Numbered from the stretch's first letter, positions 1 through 7,495 are shown. The stretch: 11,310 nucleotides of DNA from Bordetella parapertussis (GCA_945883145.1 CAMCXB010000071.1:1-11310); one strand, 5' to 3'. The notes: generated by a model not told the origin, from the sequence alone. Program-made: numbers and translations.

Positions 1-665
1 CAGAAGCGGCAATCGCTTACATTGAATCTAAAAGAGAAAAAAGTATTTTTGGCACGCGTATTAAACAAATAGAGCGACGCACTACAGGTATAAAAATAAC
101 CGGCGATGATTATGCATCCGAGTTTGATGCCATTGTGATCGCAACGCCACCTTGGATAGCACAAGAATTAATGCGTGAACATGATGAAGAAATCGCTACA
201 CATCAATTTACGTATGAGCCGATTACGACATGCTATTTACAATATGCCAAATCAACTCGCTTAGATCATGCTTTTTATGCTTTGCTAGATCAAGCAGATG
301 ACAACGCATGGGGGCAATTTGTATTTGACCGTGGCTATCTCAATCCAGACCAAGCAGGATTATTTGCTGTCGTCATCAGCGCAGCGAATGAGGCCAGCAA
401 GCTCGATCATGCTGAACTATCAAAAGCAGTCGCTAATCAATTAGCAGCAGCCTTTCAACAACCGGCATTTGCACAACCAGAATGGACTAGCATCATCACT
501 GAAAAACGCGCCACATTTGCTTGTGCACCGAATCTAGATCGTCTACCGAATAAAACTAAGATTGAGAATATTGTTTTAGCTGGTGATTACACCAAGAGCG
601 ACTACCCTGCCACATTAGAAAGCGCAGTACGTAGCGGCGTGCTTGCCGCAAGGTTAGTGATGTAA
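1..665 (+). CDS. hpnE: hydroxysqualene dehydroxylase HpnE (3' part, 5' end outside window)
   Basis: This is the C-terminal half of an FAD-dependent amine-oxidase-fold enzyme; 220 residues are visible, read in frame from base 3, where the usual family length is roughly 420-450. The frame is open through the window edge, so the GTG at 135 is internal and not the start. Diagnostic segments are FDAIVIATPPW (a Rossmann-type strand and turn before the substrate domain) and the C-terminal GDYTKSDYPATLESAVRSG, the FAD-binding signature of squalene-associated desaturases. By family knowledge HpnE oxidises hydroxysqualene to squalene, feeding hopanoid membrane lipids, usually next to hpnC and hpnD, which would lie upstream of this window. 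A phytoene-desaturase-like relative is the alternative. The TAA stop is followed at once by a hairpin shared with convergent radA. Confidence 0.82.
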   Translation, partial: EAAIAYIESKREKSIFGTRIKQIERRTTGIKITGDDYASEFDAIVIATPPWIAQELMREHDEEIATHQFTYEPITTCYLQYAKSTRLDHAFYALLDQADDNAWGQFVFDRGYLNPDQAGLFAVVISAANEASKLDHAELSKAVANQLAAAFQQPAFAQPEWTSIITEKRATFACAPNLDRLPNKTKIENIVLAGDYTKSDYPATLESAVRSGVLAARLVM

Positions 666-666
666 T

Positions 667-693
667 GAGATCGCAGAGGTCTTACTGCATCTC
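667..693. terminator. possible bidirectional hairpin at the hpnE/radA junction
   Basis: GAGAT-C-GCAG (667-676) pairs with CTGC-ATCTC (685-693): nine base pairs with one bulged C and an 8-base loop. On the plus strand it is followed by TCTGATTTTA, a poor U tract. It overlaps the last codons of radA, so it may end hpnE transcription better than radA transcription. The structure is seen in the sequence; terminator function is inferred. Confidence 0.35.
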
Positions 694-2052
694 TCTGATT
701 TTATTCATTGCATCGTCAATACGTTCTACACCAATCACTTCTAAGCCTTCGATTTTTTGTTTAGGCAAATTCGCTTTAGGTACAACGGCGATTGAAAATC
801 CTAATTTTGCGGCTTCACGCAAACGTTCTTGACCGCGTGGTGCTGGGCGTATTTCACCTGCTAATCCCACTTCACCAAATGCGACCAAGCCACGTGGCAA
901 GGGACGGTTACGCATCGATGAATTAATAGCGAGTAGCACAGGCAAATCTGCAGCAGGTTCAGTAATCTTCACACCACCGACAGCGTTAATAAATACATCT
1001 TGATCAAACGCTGCTACGCCTGCATGGCGGTGTAAGACAGCTAACAACATGGCTAAACGATTTTGCTCTAAGCCTACCGATAAGCGTCGTGCATTCGGCA
1101 CATGTGAGCTATCAACTAAAGCCTGTATTTCTACTAACAATGGACGACTACCTTCTTGCGTCACCATCACGCAAGAGCCGGGTACTTGATTGTCATGTTG
1201 AGAAAGAAAAAGTGCCGAGGGATTAGACACACCCTTTAAGCCTTTTTCTGTCATAGCAAATACACCGAGTTCATTCACTGCGCCGAAGCGATTTTTAAAT
1301 GCACGGACTAAACGAAAACTAGAATGCGTATCACCTTCAAAATATAAAACTGTATCAACAATATGCTCCAACACACGCGGCCCTGCAAGCGCACCTTCTT
1401 TAGTGACATGGCCAACTAAAATAATCGTGATGCCAGATTGTTTCGCAACCCGCGTAAGCTGTGCTGCACATTCACGCACTTGTGCAACCGATCCAGGTGC
1501 TGAAGTCAGCGCATCGGAATAAATAGTTTGAATCGAATCAATCACAGCAACCTGTGGCTTTAAGTCAGCCAAGGTATTGAGAATTTTTTCTAACTGTATT
1601 TCTGCTTGTAATTTCAAATCATCAGCATCAACTGCTAAACGCTTAGCACGCAAAGCAATTTGTGCACCTGACTCTTCACCACTCACATATAAAACTTTTT
1701 TAAGCTTAGAGACATTTGCAAGTGCTTGTAATAAGAGCGTGGATTTACCAATACCAGGATCGCCACCGATTAAGACCACACCACCCGCCACCAAACCACC
1801 ACCTAAGACACGATCAAACTCATCAATGCCGGTTCCAAAACGTGGCACATCAATCGCTTCAATATCTGCCAGACTCATTACAGGCGCAGTTTGCGCTATG
1901 CCTTGCGCTTGATTGGAATAACGATTGCCGCCTGATTCAACAATGGTTTCAACTAAGGTATTCCATCGATCACATGAAGGACATTGTCCTGCCCACTTGT
2001 TACTGACTCCACCGCATTCAGTACAGGTGTAATTGATTTTTGCTTTAGCCAT
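682..2052 (-). CDS. radA: DNA repair protein RadA (Sms), recombination branch-migration ATPase
   Basis: The 456 residues match the normal RadA length. An N-terminal C4 zinc finger (C10, C13, C24, C27) is followed by a RecA-like ATPase with Walker A GDPGIGKST (97-105), a Walker B strand ending VAVIDSIQT, and the RadA-specific KNRFG motif near 253-257. After about residue 290 comes the Lon-protease-like C-terminal domain, with the GLAGEIRP segment typical of that fold. RadA processes recombination intermediates alongside RecA by driving branch migration; it is cytosolic. The start is the canonical MAKAK, 14 bases after the alr stop, with AAGGT around the alr stop codon as a distant ribosome binding site. 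This suggests co-transcription with alr. Nothing appears broken. Confidence 0.97.
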   Translation of the reverse strand: MAKAKINYTCTECGGVSNKWAGQCPSCDRWNTLVETIVESGGNRYSNQAQGIAQTAPVMSLADIEAIDVPRFGTGIDEFDRVLGGGLVAGGVVLIGGDPGIGKSTLLLQALANVSKLKKVLYVSGEESGAQIALRAKRLAVDADDLKLQAEIQLEKILNTLADLKPQVAVIDSIQTIYSDALTSAPGSVAQVRECAAQLTRVAKQSGITIILVGHVTKEGALAGPRVLEHIVDTVLYFEGDTHSSFRLVRAFKNRFGAVNELGVFAMTEKGLKGVSNPSALFLSQHDNQVPGSCVMVTQEGSRPLLVEIQALVDSSHVPNARRLSVGLEQNRLAMLLAVLHRHAGVAAFDQDVFINAVGGVKITEPAADLPVLLAINSSMRNRPLPRGLVAFGEVGLAGEIRPAPRGQERLREAAKLGFSIAVVPKANLPKQKIEGLEVIGVERIDDAMNKIREMQ

Positions 2053-2066
2053 GCGAATACGTTACC

Positions 2067-3155
2067 TTAATTTTTTTCAGCGCGTGCCACTCGTGGTGCA
2101 ATTGCACACATTAATTCATATCCAATCGTGCCACTTGCAGCAGCCACTTCATCGATTGCTAAACCATCACCCCATAAGGTGACTTGCGATCCAACTTCCA
2201 CATTCGAAAGCCCAGTGACATCGACTGTGAGCATATCCATAGAAACACGACCTATTAAGGGCACACGCTGCCCATCCACTAACACGGGAGTACCAGCTTT
2301 TGCATGTCGTGGATAACCATCTGCATAGCCGCAAGCGACAACACCAACGCGGGTAGTTTTATCGGCTTTAAATAAACTACCGTAACCGACAAACTCACCT
2401 GCTTGTAAAGTTTGTATCGCCATTAGTTGACTTTGCAAAGTCATCGCTGGTCGCAAACCATAGGCCGCTGCTTCACTACTACTTGGTGAGGCGCCATATA
2501 ACATCACCCCTGGCCTAATCCATTCTGCTGACATATCTTGATGCAGTAAGACAGCGGCTGAATTTGCCACACTAATCTCACCTTCTAACCCTTGAATCGC
2601 TAAACGAAATTGTTGGTACTGTGAATCTGCGCTCAAGACTGATAGCTTATTTTCCGCATTCGCAAAATGCGTCATGAAAGAAATTTTGCCTACACATTGT
2701 AAGGAACGAAGTAATGCATAGACAGACTGCACACGATCAACAGGAAAACCTAAACGATTCATGCCCGTATTGATTTTTATATGCACATCAATAGGCTGAG
2801 ATAAAGTTGATGATAAAGCGGCATCCTTGAGCATGGCTATTTGCTGATCCTGATGCACCACAATCTGCAATCTATGCTGATTGGCGATTTGTAGATCTGT
2901 CGCATCAAACGCGCCCTCTAACATTAAAATCGGCTTAGCCCATCCAGCTTCACGTAACTGAATCGCTGCATCCCATTCCAATAGCGACAGTCCATCTGCA
3001 TCTGCAAAACCTTTAAGTGCAGATGTGAGCCCGTGTCCATAGGCATTCGCTTTTACAACAGCCCAGATTTTTGATGAAGGCATAGCACGACGCGCTAGTG
3101 CCAGATTTGATTGCAAAGCAATGATATCGATAGTAGCTACAAGGGGTCTAGGCAT
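2067..3155 (-). CDS. alr: alanine racemase (PLP-dependent)
   Basis: The enzyme interconverts L- and D-alanine, supplying D-Ala for peptidoglycan. I place the start at the ATG of MPRPLVATID (3155), giving 362 residues; a 26-residue extension to an upstream TTG (3233) is open but unlike the family N-terminus. The PLP-binding lysine is K35 in AVVKANAYGHG. The second catalytic base is expected at Y258 in GYGSLF, just before the conserved GYADGYPR. MTHFANAE and IRPGVMLYG are further family signatures. The TIM-barrel and C-terminal beta domains are both complete. No Shine-Dalgarno sequence is visible before the chosen ATG: the preceding bases are pyrimidine-rich. It is the first gene of an alr-radA unit, divergent from lplT. 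Whether it is the biosynthetic or catabolic (DadX-like) type cannot be decided here, but no dadA is adjacent. Confidence 0.95.
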   Translation of the reverse strand: MPRPLVATIDIIALQSNLALARRAMPSSKIWAVVKANAYGHGLTSALKGFADADGLSLLEWDAAIQLREAGWAKPILMLEGAFDATDLQIANQHRLQIVVHQDQQIAMLKDAALSSTLSQPIDVHIKINTGMNRLGFPVDRVQSVYALLRSLQCVGKISFMTHFANAENKLSVLSADSQYQQFRLAIQGLEGEISVANSAAVLLHQDMSAEWIRPGVMLYGASPSSSEAAAYGLRPAMTLQSQLMAIQTLQAGEFVGYGSLFKADKTTRVGVVACGYADGYPRHAKAGTPVLVDGQRVPLIGRVSMDMLTVDVTGLSNVEVGSQVTLWGDGLAIDEVAAASGTIGYELMCAIAPRVARAEKN

Positions 3156-3202
3156 TGCAAAGAGGCGGAGGATAAAGTTAAAAATATGAATATCATGTTG
3201 GC

Positions 3203-3233
3203 ATTTTACCGGAGACCTAGTTGGGCATAGCAA
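3203..3233 (-). promoter_or_regulatory. candidate alr promoter
   Basis: On the minus strand a TAAAAT -10 (3203-3208, five of six consensus bases) lies 19 bases from a weak TTGCTA -35 (3228-3233). It would give a leader of about 40 bases before the alr ATG. The spacer is longer than ideal and the -35 is poor. Confidence 0.3.
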
Positions 3234-3240
3234 TTATTGA

Positions 3241-3275
3241 GTGCATAAGACCCTCATTAACTTGGTTTTATGCAC
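3241..3275. repeat. 12-base inverted repeat in the alr/lplT divergent spacer
   Basis: GTGCATAAGACC (3241-3252) and GGTTTTATGCAC (3264-3275) are reverse complements with one mismatch, separated by 11 bases. It lies just upstream of the candidate alr -35 and about 60 bases upstream of the lplT -10. That is a plausible place for a dimeric regulator operator. The structure is observed; the function is inferred. Confidence 0.5.
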
Positions 3276-3335
3276 CTAACACAATTGACTCAGCAATTAG
3301 CCTTGACACCGATAAGGACTGAGACTGAGTTTTCA

Positions 3336-3344
3336 TGGTATAAA
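3336..3344 (+). promoter_or_regulatory. candidate extended -10 promoter for lplT
   Basis: TGG-TATAAA fits an extended -10 element (TGn plus five of six -10 bases), which can work without a good -35. Transcription would start near 3351, leaving about 26 bases before the chosen lplT ATG. A perfect TTGACA at 3303-3308 is 30 bases away, too far to pair with it. Confidence 0.4.
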
Positions 3345-3376
3345 GCAATTCGATACTGATATTGCAACGCTCATCC

Positions 3377-4651
3377 ATGAATCGCGGCTTTTATAACATC
3401 ATCGCGGCACAGTTTTTCTCCTCTGTCGCAGACAATGCTCTACTCATTGTTTCTATTGCTCTCTTAGCAACAATGGATTCTCCAGCATGGATGACACCCA
3501 TGCTCAAGTTGTTCTTTGTACTTTCCTATGTCTTACTCGCACCTTTTGTTGGCGCATTTGCCGATGCTTTTCCCAAAGGGCGAGTTATGTTCATCACCAA
3601 TCTCGTCAAGATTTCTGGTTGTTTGATGATGTTTTTACAGGTTCATCCTTTAATTGCTTATGCCGTGGTTGGCTTTGGCGCTGCCGCCTACTCACCAGCT
3701 AAGTACGGCATTCTGACTGAATTGCTTCCCACCGAAAAACTCGTCGCAGCGAATGCGTGGATCGAGGGCTTAACGGTGATGTCTATTATTGCTGGTACCG
3801 TTTTAGGCGGTGCTTTAGTGAGCGATAAACTGATTAACTATCTACCAGGATTTATGAATCCTTTGCATCAGGTAGCTTCGTTATTTACTACAGAGATTGC
3901 CTTAAGCGTCGTCATGCTTTCTTATATTATTGCCGCCTTGTTCAATCTTTATATTCCCAACACGAATCCGCATTATCAAAATCAAGAACATAATCCCTTC
4001 AAACTTGTCATTGACTTCTCCCATTGTGTTAGCGCTTTATGGCGCGATCGCTTAGGTCAAATCTCGTTGGCAGTGACTTCCTTGTTTTGGGGCGCAGGCG
4101 CAACGCTACAATTTATTGTATTGAAATGGGCTGAAAAAGCACTCGGCATGCAACTGGATAAAGCCGCCATTCTGCAAGGTGTGGTGGCGTTGGGTGTGGC
4201 CTTTGGCGCTATTGCAGCGGCACGTTTAATTCCGCTGAAAAAATCACTGAATGTGATGCCAATTGGTTTTGCGATGGGCTTAGTTGTGATTCTGATGACC
4301 TTTGTACATTCAGTCTATTTTGCCTATCCCTTACTCATCTTAGTCGGTGCACTGTCAGGCTATTTTGTAGTGCCTATGAATGCACTGTTACAGCATCGAG
4401 GCCATGTACTAATGAGTGCAGGTCATTCTATTGCAGTACAAAATTTTAGTGAAAATCTATCTGTTTTATTCATGTTAGCTTTATATGCCATCATGATTAA
4501 ATACGATTTCAATCTTTATTATGTCATTTGTTTATTTGGCTTAAGTGTGTCTACCATCATGTGGTTAATCATGAAAAAACATGCAGCCAATCAGCGTGAA
4601 TATGATTCGCTGCATCTGATTGGCCATCAAAAACACGTCGGCACTGATTGA
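3377..4651 (+). CDS. lplT: lysophospholipid transporter LplT (MFS fold)
   Basis: LplT is an inner-membrane major-facilitator protein that flips lysophospholipids to the cytosolic face for re-acylation. The 424-residue product is nearly all hydrophobic segments, consistent with about 12 membrane helices. LplT signatures include IIAAQFFSSVADNALL near the N-terminus, LLAPFVGAFADAFPKGRV (the loop 2-3 motif) and GFGAAAYSPAKYGILTELLP. The ATG at 3377 is chosen because MNRGFYN leads straight into helix 1; an in-frame TTG at 3362 adds only five residues. No strong Shine-Dalgarno sequence is seen for either. In enterobacteria lplT is paired with the acyltransferase gene aas; here no acyltransferase follows, so the partner must be elsewhere. 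The hydrophilic tail after the last helix (about 25 residues) is somewhat long. Confidence 0.92.
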   Translation: MNRGFYNIIAAQFFSSVADNALLIVSIALLATMDSPAWMTPMLKLFFVLSYVLLAPFVGAFADAFPKGRVMFITNLVKISGCLMMFLQVHPLIAYAVVGFGAAAYSPAKYGILTELLPTEKLVAANAWIEGLTVMSIIAGTVLGGALVSDKLINYLPGFMNPLHQVASLFTTEIALSVVMLSYIIAALFNLYIPNTNPHYQNQEHNPFKLVIDFSHCVSALWRDRLGQISLAVTSLFWGAGATLQFIVLKWAEKALGMQLDKAAILQGVVALGVAFGAIAAARLIPLKKSLNVMPIGFAMGLVVILMTFVHSVYFAYPLLILVGALSGYFVVPMNALLQHRGHVLMSAGHSIAVQNFSENLSVLFMLALYAIMIKYDFNLYYVICLFGLSVSTIMWLIMKKHAANQREYDSLHLIGHQKHVGTD

Positions 4652-4709
4652 TTTTATTGGGATGATTCAAACGGCGCATTAATTAGATGGACTGTCTGAT
4701 TTTCTCAAC

Positions 4710-5600
4710 CTAGATTTGCCCACCTTCCTTAGCCGGATCAAACGCACCGTTTTTTGCTAAAGCAGCCATCGCCATATCATTAAACGTCAAACAAATTTGA
4801 TTCTGGTATTTACCGTAAGCTTGATTAGCCTTATCTACTTCATCCATTGCATAACTAGCATTTGAGTTATCGATGATGGGCTCTAACGCAACAAAATTAA
4901 ACGGCTGCAAAGATCGCGTTGGCTCACCTTTAGCAGCTTTAATTTCCATAGAACTTACTAATGCGCTAGTAAGTTGTTGGCAATCTTCTTCATTGCAAGT
5001 AATGTGTTTAACCACTGAAACGTAATTCATTTTTCCTTCACTACCATTGGCGTTTGCCCAACTAGAAGTGTGAAAACAAACTTTATCATCCCAACCCTTA
5101 GGCTCTGAAACGGATGATGCGAATTTTTTTAATAACTCTTGATCTTGAAATCTGCTATCGCTAGCATCAACTTCTGTTAAGGGCAAAATTCTATACTTAA
5201 GAATAGTCATTGCCGCATCTTTTATTGGCTGCTCAGGATTTTCTAGTCTTCCACCTATAGAGGTTGAAATCTGAGCTGGAAAACGCGAGCCATCTTCTGC
5301 AAATTTATTTTTTAGCGCAATGTTTTCTCGTATACCACCAAGCACATAGGTATTTTTTTCAGTATGAAAAATCAATACAACACCGAGGCCATCTGGTTGA
5401 TGAGGGGGCAACCAATCATTTGACTGCGTTTTTGCTTTACTAAAGAGCTCTGATACGCTTTCTTCCAGCCCTCTATCTGAAGCCACAACAAATAAACGAT
5501 TTTTTTCTACTTGAATAGCACCTTGAGGAATTTCAACAATCGCAGGAGGTAACACAGTAGGAGTGTTTAATGCAGGGCGTGATGATGAGACTGAATCCAT
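4710..5600 (-). CDS. uncharacterised protein with a degenerate Nudix-like core
   Basis: I do not recognise this 296-residue protein as a named family. There is no signal peptide or membrane helix, so it is probably cytosolic. A proline-rich N-terminus (1-25) precedes a strand-rich core: GVVLIFHTEKNTYVLGGI (73-90), then IGGRLENPEQP (115-125). Laid on the MutT Nudix box (G-x5-E-x7-R-E-U-x-E-E-x-G-U), G117, E120 and E123 match in register, but the RE pair is M131-T132, the EE pair is K135-Y136 and the late glycine is I138. This predicts the fold without pyrophosphohydrolase activity. A later strand pair (173-200) suits the same fold; the rest (210-296) is unassigned. The start is fixed by AGGAGA five bases upstream. 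Two hand-counted 60-base lines gave 37-38% GC, against 45-53% in three lines from neighbouring genes. It sits alone between lplT (convergent) and the tsaB operon, which suggests later insertion. The gene is secure; the Nudix reading is tentative. Confidence 0.85.
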   Translation of the reverse strand: MDSVSSSRPALNTPTVLPPAIVEIPQGAIQVEKNRLFVVASDRGLEESVSELFSKAKTQSNDWLPPHQPDGLGVVLIFHTEKNTYVLGGIRENIALKNKFAEDGSRFPAQISTSIGGRLENPEQPIKDAAMTILKYRILPLTEVDASDSRFQDQELLKKFASSVSEPKGWDDKVCFHTSSWANANGSEGKMNYVSVVKHITCNEEDCQQLTSALVSSMEIKAAKGEPTRSLQPFNFVALEPIIDNSNASYAMDEVDKANQAYGKYQNQICLTFNDMAMAALAKNGAFDPAKEGGQI

Positions 5601-5605
5601 ATATA

Positions 5606-5611
5606 TCTCCT
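5606..5611 (-). promoter_or_regulatory. strong Shine-Dalgarno site of the 4710-5600 gene
   Basis: AGGAGA on the minus strand, five bases before the ATG, is the best ribosome binding site in the window. Most neighbouring genes have weak or no such site. Confidence 0.75.
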
Positions 5612-5681
5612 AAATAATGATAGTGAAAAATGTGTGTTTAAAAAACACGCCAAACTATCCATTACTTTAAAGATTAAGAGA

Positions 5682-5768
5682 ATTTAATTTGCTTTAGCTT
5701 TACTACCGCAACAGGGGAAGAACAAAAAAATAAAATTCATGCATTTAATTTACAACGAAATTTAATTT
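5682..5768. repeat. three copies of ATTTAATTT in an AT-rich spacer
   Basis: ATTTAATTT occurs at 5682-5690, 5743-5751 and 5760-5768 in the 191-base spacer upstream of the uncharacterised gene; on that gene's coding strand it reads AAATTAAAT. Start-to-start distances are 61 and 17 bases. Such AT tracts could be UP-element-like promoter DNA, nucleoid-protein sites or operator copies. Nothing else gene-like is seen between 5601 and 5791. Confidence 0.4.
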
Positions 5769-5791
5769 TTATTCTCTAGCAGAAATTTTTA

Positions 5792-6757
5792 TCAGCTCTG
5801 CTGTAAATTCATCAATGCTTTTTGTTGCCAATCGCTAGGCACCACAAATCCTCTATCCACCTCAAACAATTCACCTCCTTGCTCGCGCATTGTTGCGACC
5901 ATCACCGGCATACTATCCACTTCAAAATGCTGATGCAGATACTGTTTTAATCCGGCCTTTGTTAAGCCCGCATCACAAGATACACGTGCTGGCGCTAACC
6001 AAGACAATCGCGTTAAAACAAAATTACTATCGCTGATATGTGAATCGACTTCATCAATACTGCACCACCAACCTTTGCAGTGTTCTTCCGTCAGTCCTAA
6101 TTCTGCAGAATGTAGGCTTTCATCTTTTCTATAATACAGCCAGCCTTTAACTAAAGCTTTTGCATCAAAAAGTGCCTGAGGAAGTAAAGCTTGTGCTTCA
6201 GGATGTGTACCAAGCGCGAGTTGGCGATCTAAAATTTTTCGCATTTTTGCAGCGAGTGTATCCGCAAGATTAGGTCCCACAAAATACTCAGCCTGATAGT
6301 TAGGTGCGTTTTTAGATTGCCCTGAATTGAGTAAGTAAAATTTACTGGCGAATTCCCAATGCATGAGTTGTGACTCTCGCCAAAATAAAAAATCAAACTC
6401 GCCTAAGGTTTCTTCTTTACCTTTACGAACTTGCAAACCATAGGCAAATAAATTTTCTCGTTCTTGAAAATACCAAGCTAATAGCTTTTCAGCATAACGC
6501 CCTAGGCGAGTAAATTTTTGAATGTCAAGAAATTGATGTAACGCTTCAGGTGCTTGTTGTAACTGGATTAACCATGTAGCGATATCTTCATCCATATCGA
6601 TGCTAGCAATTTTATTTTGCCATTGAGATGCTATAGGATTGAGCAAATTAGGCGCACTCAAAAGCCACGCTAAGGCTCTAACATGCGGATCAGATAGGCA
6701 ATCCCAGCGCTGATGAAACGCAGCTTGAAAGTGAGTAAAAGACGCAGTAGCGTCCAT
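5792..6757 (-). CDS. DUF1853 family protein, possible PD-(D/E)XK-like nuclease fold
   Basis: A 321-residue soluble protein matching DUF1853 (COG3782), by memory of the family pattern: RLGRYAEKLLAWY (84-96), LQVRKGKEETLGEFDFLF (108-125), HWEFASKFYLL (133-143), YFVGPN (158-163) and VKGWLYYR (203-210). No function is established to my knowledge. The order E90, then D122 in the GEFDF strand, then E135-x3-K139 in the next strand resembles a PD-(D/E)XK nuclease core. That reading is my inference. It starts inside the stop codon of the uracil-DNA glycosylase gene (TAATG, one-base overlap), so the two are very likely translationally coupled. As the last gene of tsaB-rimI-udg-DUF1853, a role in DNA or RNA processing is reasonable but unproven. 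Confidence 0.85.
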   Translation of the reverse strand: MDATASFTHFQAAFHQRWDCLSDPHVRALAWLLSAPNLLNPIASQWQNKIASIDMDEDIATWLIQLQQAPEALHQFLDIQKFTRLGRYAEKLLAWYFQERENLFAYGLQVRKGKEETLGEFDFLFWRESQLMHWEFASKFYLLNSGQSKNAPNYQAEYFVGPNLADTLAAKMRKILDRQLALGTHPEAQALLPQALFDAKALVKGWLYYRKDESLHSAELGLTEEHCKGWWCSIDEVDSHISDSNFVLTRLSWLAPARVSCDAGLTKAGLKQYLHQHFEVDSMPVMVATMREQGGELFEVDRGFVVPSDWQQKALMNLQQS

Positions 6758-7485
6758 TACTGAAGCTCATGCATCACAGAACGAGCGAGACAGAGATCCT
6801 GCCAAACATGTTTTTTCTGAGTCGGATCTCGTAATAAATAAGCCGGATGATAAGTCACGACTACAGGTAACTCTTGGTGTTGATGAATTTTTCCACGCAT
6901 TGATGAAACAGCAGTTGATGGATTAAGATTGAGTAGATATACCGCAGCACTTTTACCTAAAGCGACAATTACATCAGGCTGTATCAACGCGATTTGTCGC
7001 TCTAGATAAGGCATACAAGCAGCGGCTTCTGCAGGTGTCGGAGGACGATCTTTTCCATCTGCACCTATAGGTCTACATTTCACAATATTAGCGATATAAG
7101 TATTCTTACCGCGCTCTAATCCCATTGCCACCATCATGTTGTCGAGGAGTTTACCTGCAGGTCCTACAAAGGGTTCGCCTTGTTCATCCTCTTGTCGACC
7201 AGGTCCTTCACCAACAAAAAGCCATTTCGCTTGTATGTCTCCCACTCCTGGAACCGTATGTTTTCGACCTTTACATAGACCACACTGCTGACAGCTCGCT
7301 ATCATCTCTGTCAAAGGTTGCCAGTCTAATGCTGCAATGTGATGTAGCGACTCTTCTGATTGAACAGATGCACCCTGCTCATGCTCAAAGCCTTGAGCAA
7401 GCCCTCGTCGTTGCCACACAGGCCCCAAACCCATCGCTTGTAGTGTTTGTAATTTTTTTTGATTCATGTTTAAGCTCACACTCAT
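6757..7485 (-). CDS. uracil-DNA glycosylase, family 4 ([4Fe-4S] type)
   Basis: The enzyme removes uracil from DNA, starting base-excision repair. The catalytic motif GEGPGRQEDEQGEPFVG (92-108) and the second motif TYHPAYLLR (211-219) are intact. Iron-sulfur ligands are expected among C65, C68 and C71 (SCQQCGLC) plus C137 (KCRP) and C157 (ACMPY). Family 4 enzymes use four cysteines, so one of the three clustered ones is spare. A 60-residue N-terminal region of low conservation precedes the domain, including a basic stretch near 8-28. M7 is an alternative start; I keep M1, which lies 10 bases after the rimI stop. The family 4 assignment separates it from Ung (family 1), whose GQDPYH motif is absent. 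It is the third gene of a four-gene operon. Confidence 0.93.
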   Translation of the reverse strand: MSVSLNMNQKKLQTLQAMGLGPVWQRRGLAQGFEHEQGASVQSEESLHHIAALDWQPLTEMIASCQQCGLCKGRKHTVPGVGDIQAKWLFVGEGPGRQEDEQGEPFVGPAGKLLDNMMVAMGLERGKNTYIANIVKCRPIGADGKDRPPTPAEAAACMPYLERQIALIQPDVIVALGKSAAVYLLNLNPSTAVSSMRGKIHQHQELPVVVTYHPAYLLRDPTQKKHVWQDLCLARSVMHELQ

Positions 7486-7495
7486 AAAACCAAAC

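Noticed and set aside
3156..3233. 26-residue N-terminal extension of alanine racemase from a TTG
   Set aside because: The extension does not resemble known Alr N-termini, the TTG lacks a ribosome binding site, and it would cover the best alr promoter candidate. MPRPLVATID matches the expected start.
3303..3308. Perfect TTGACA as the lplT -35
   Set aside because: No acceptable -10 lies 15-19 bases downstream, and TATAAA is 30 bases away. The extended -10 is preferred without it.
5634..5648. GTGTTT-AAA-AAACAC as a terminator for DUF1853
   Set aside because: The stem is six AT-rich pairs with a 3-base loop and no minus-strand U tail. It would also lie in the leader of the downstream gene.
7125..7487. 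120-codon open frame antisense to the glycosylase gene
   Set aside because: It is fully covered by the catalytic domain coding sequence on the other strand, with no ribosome binding site or recognisable domain.
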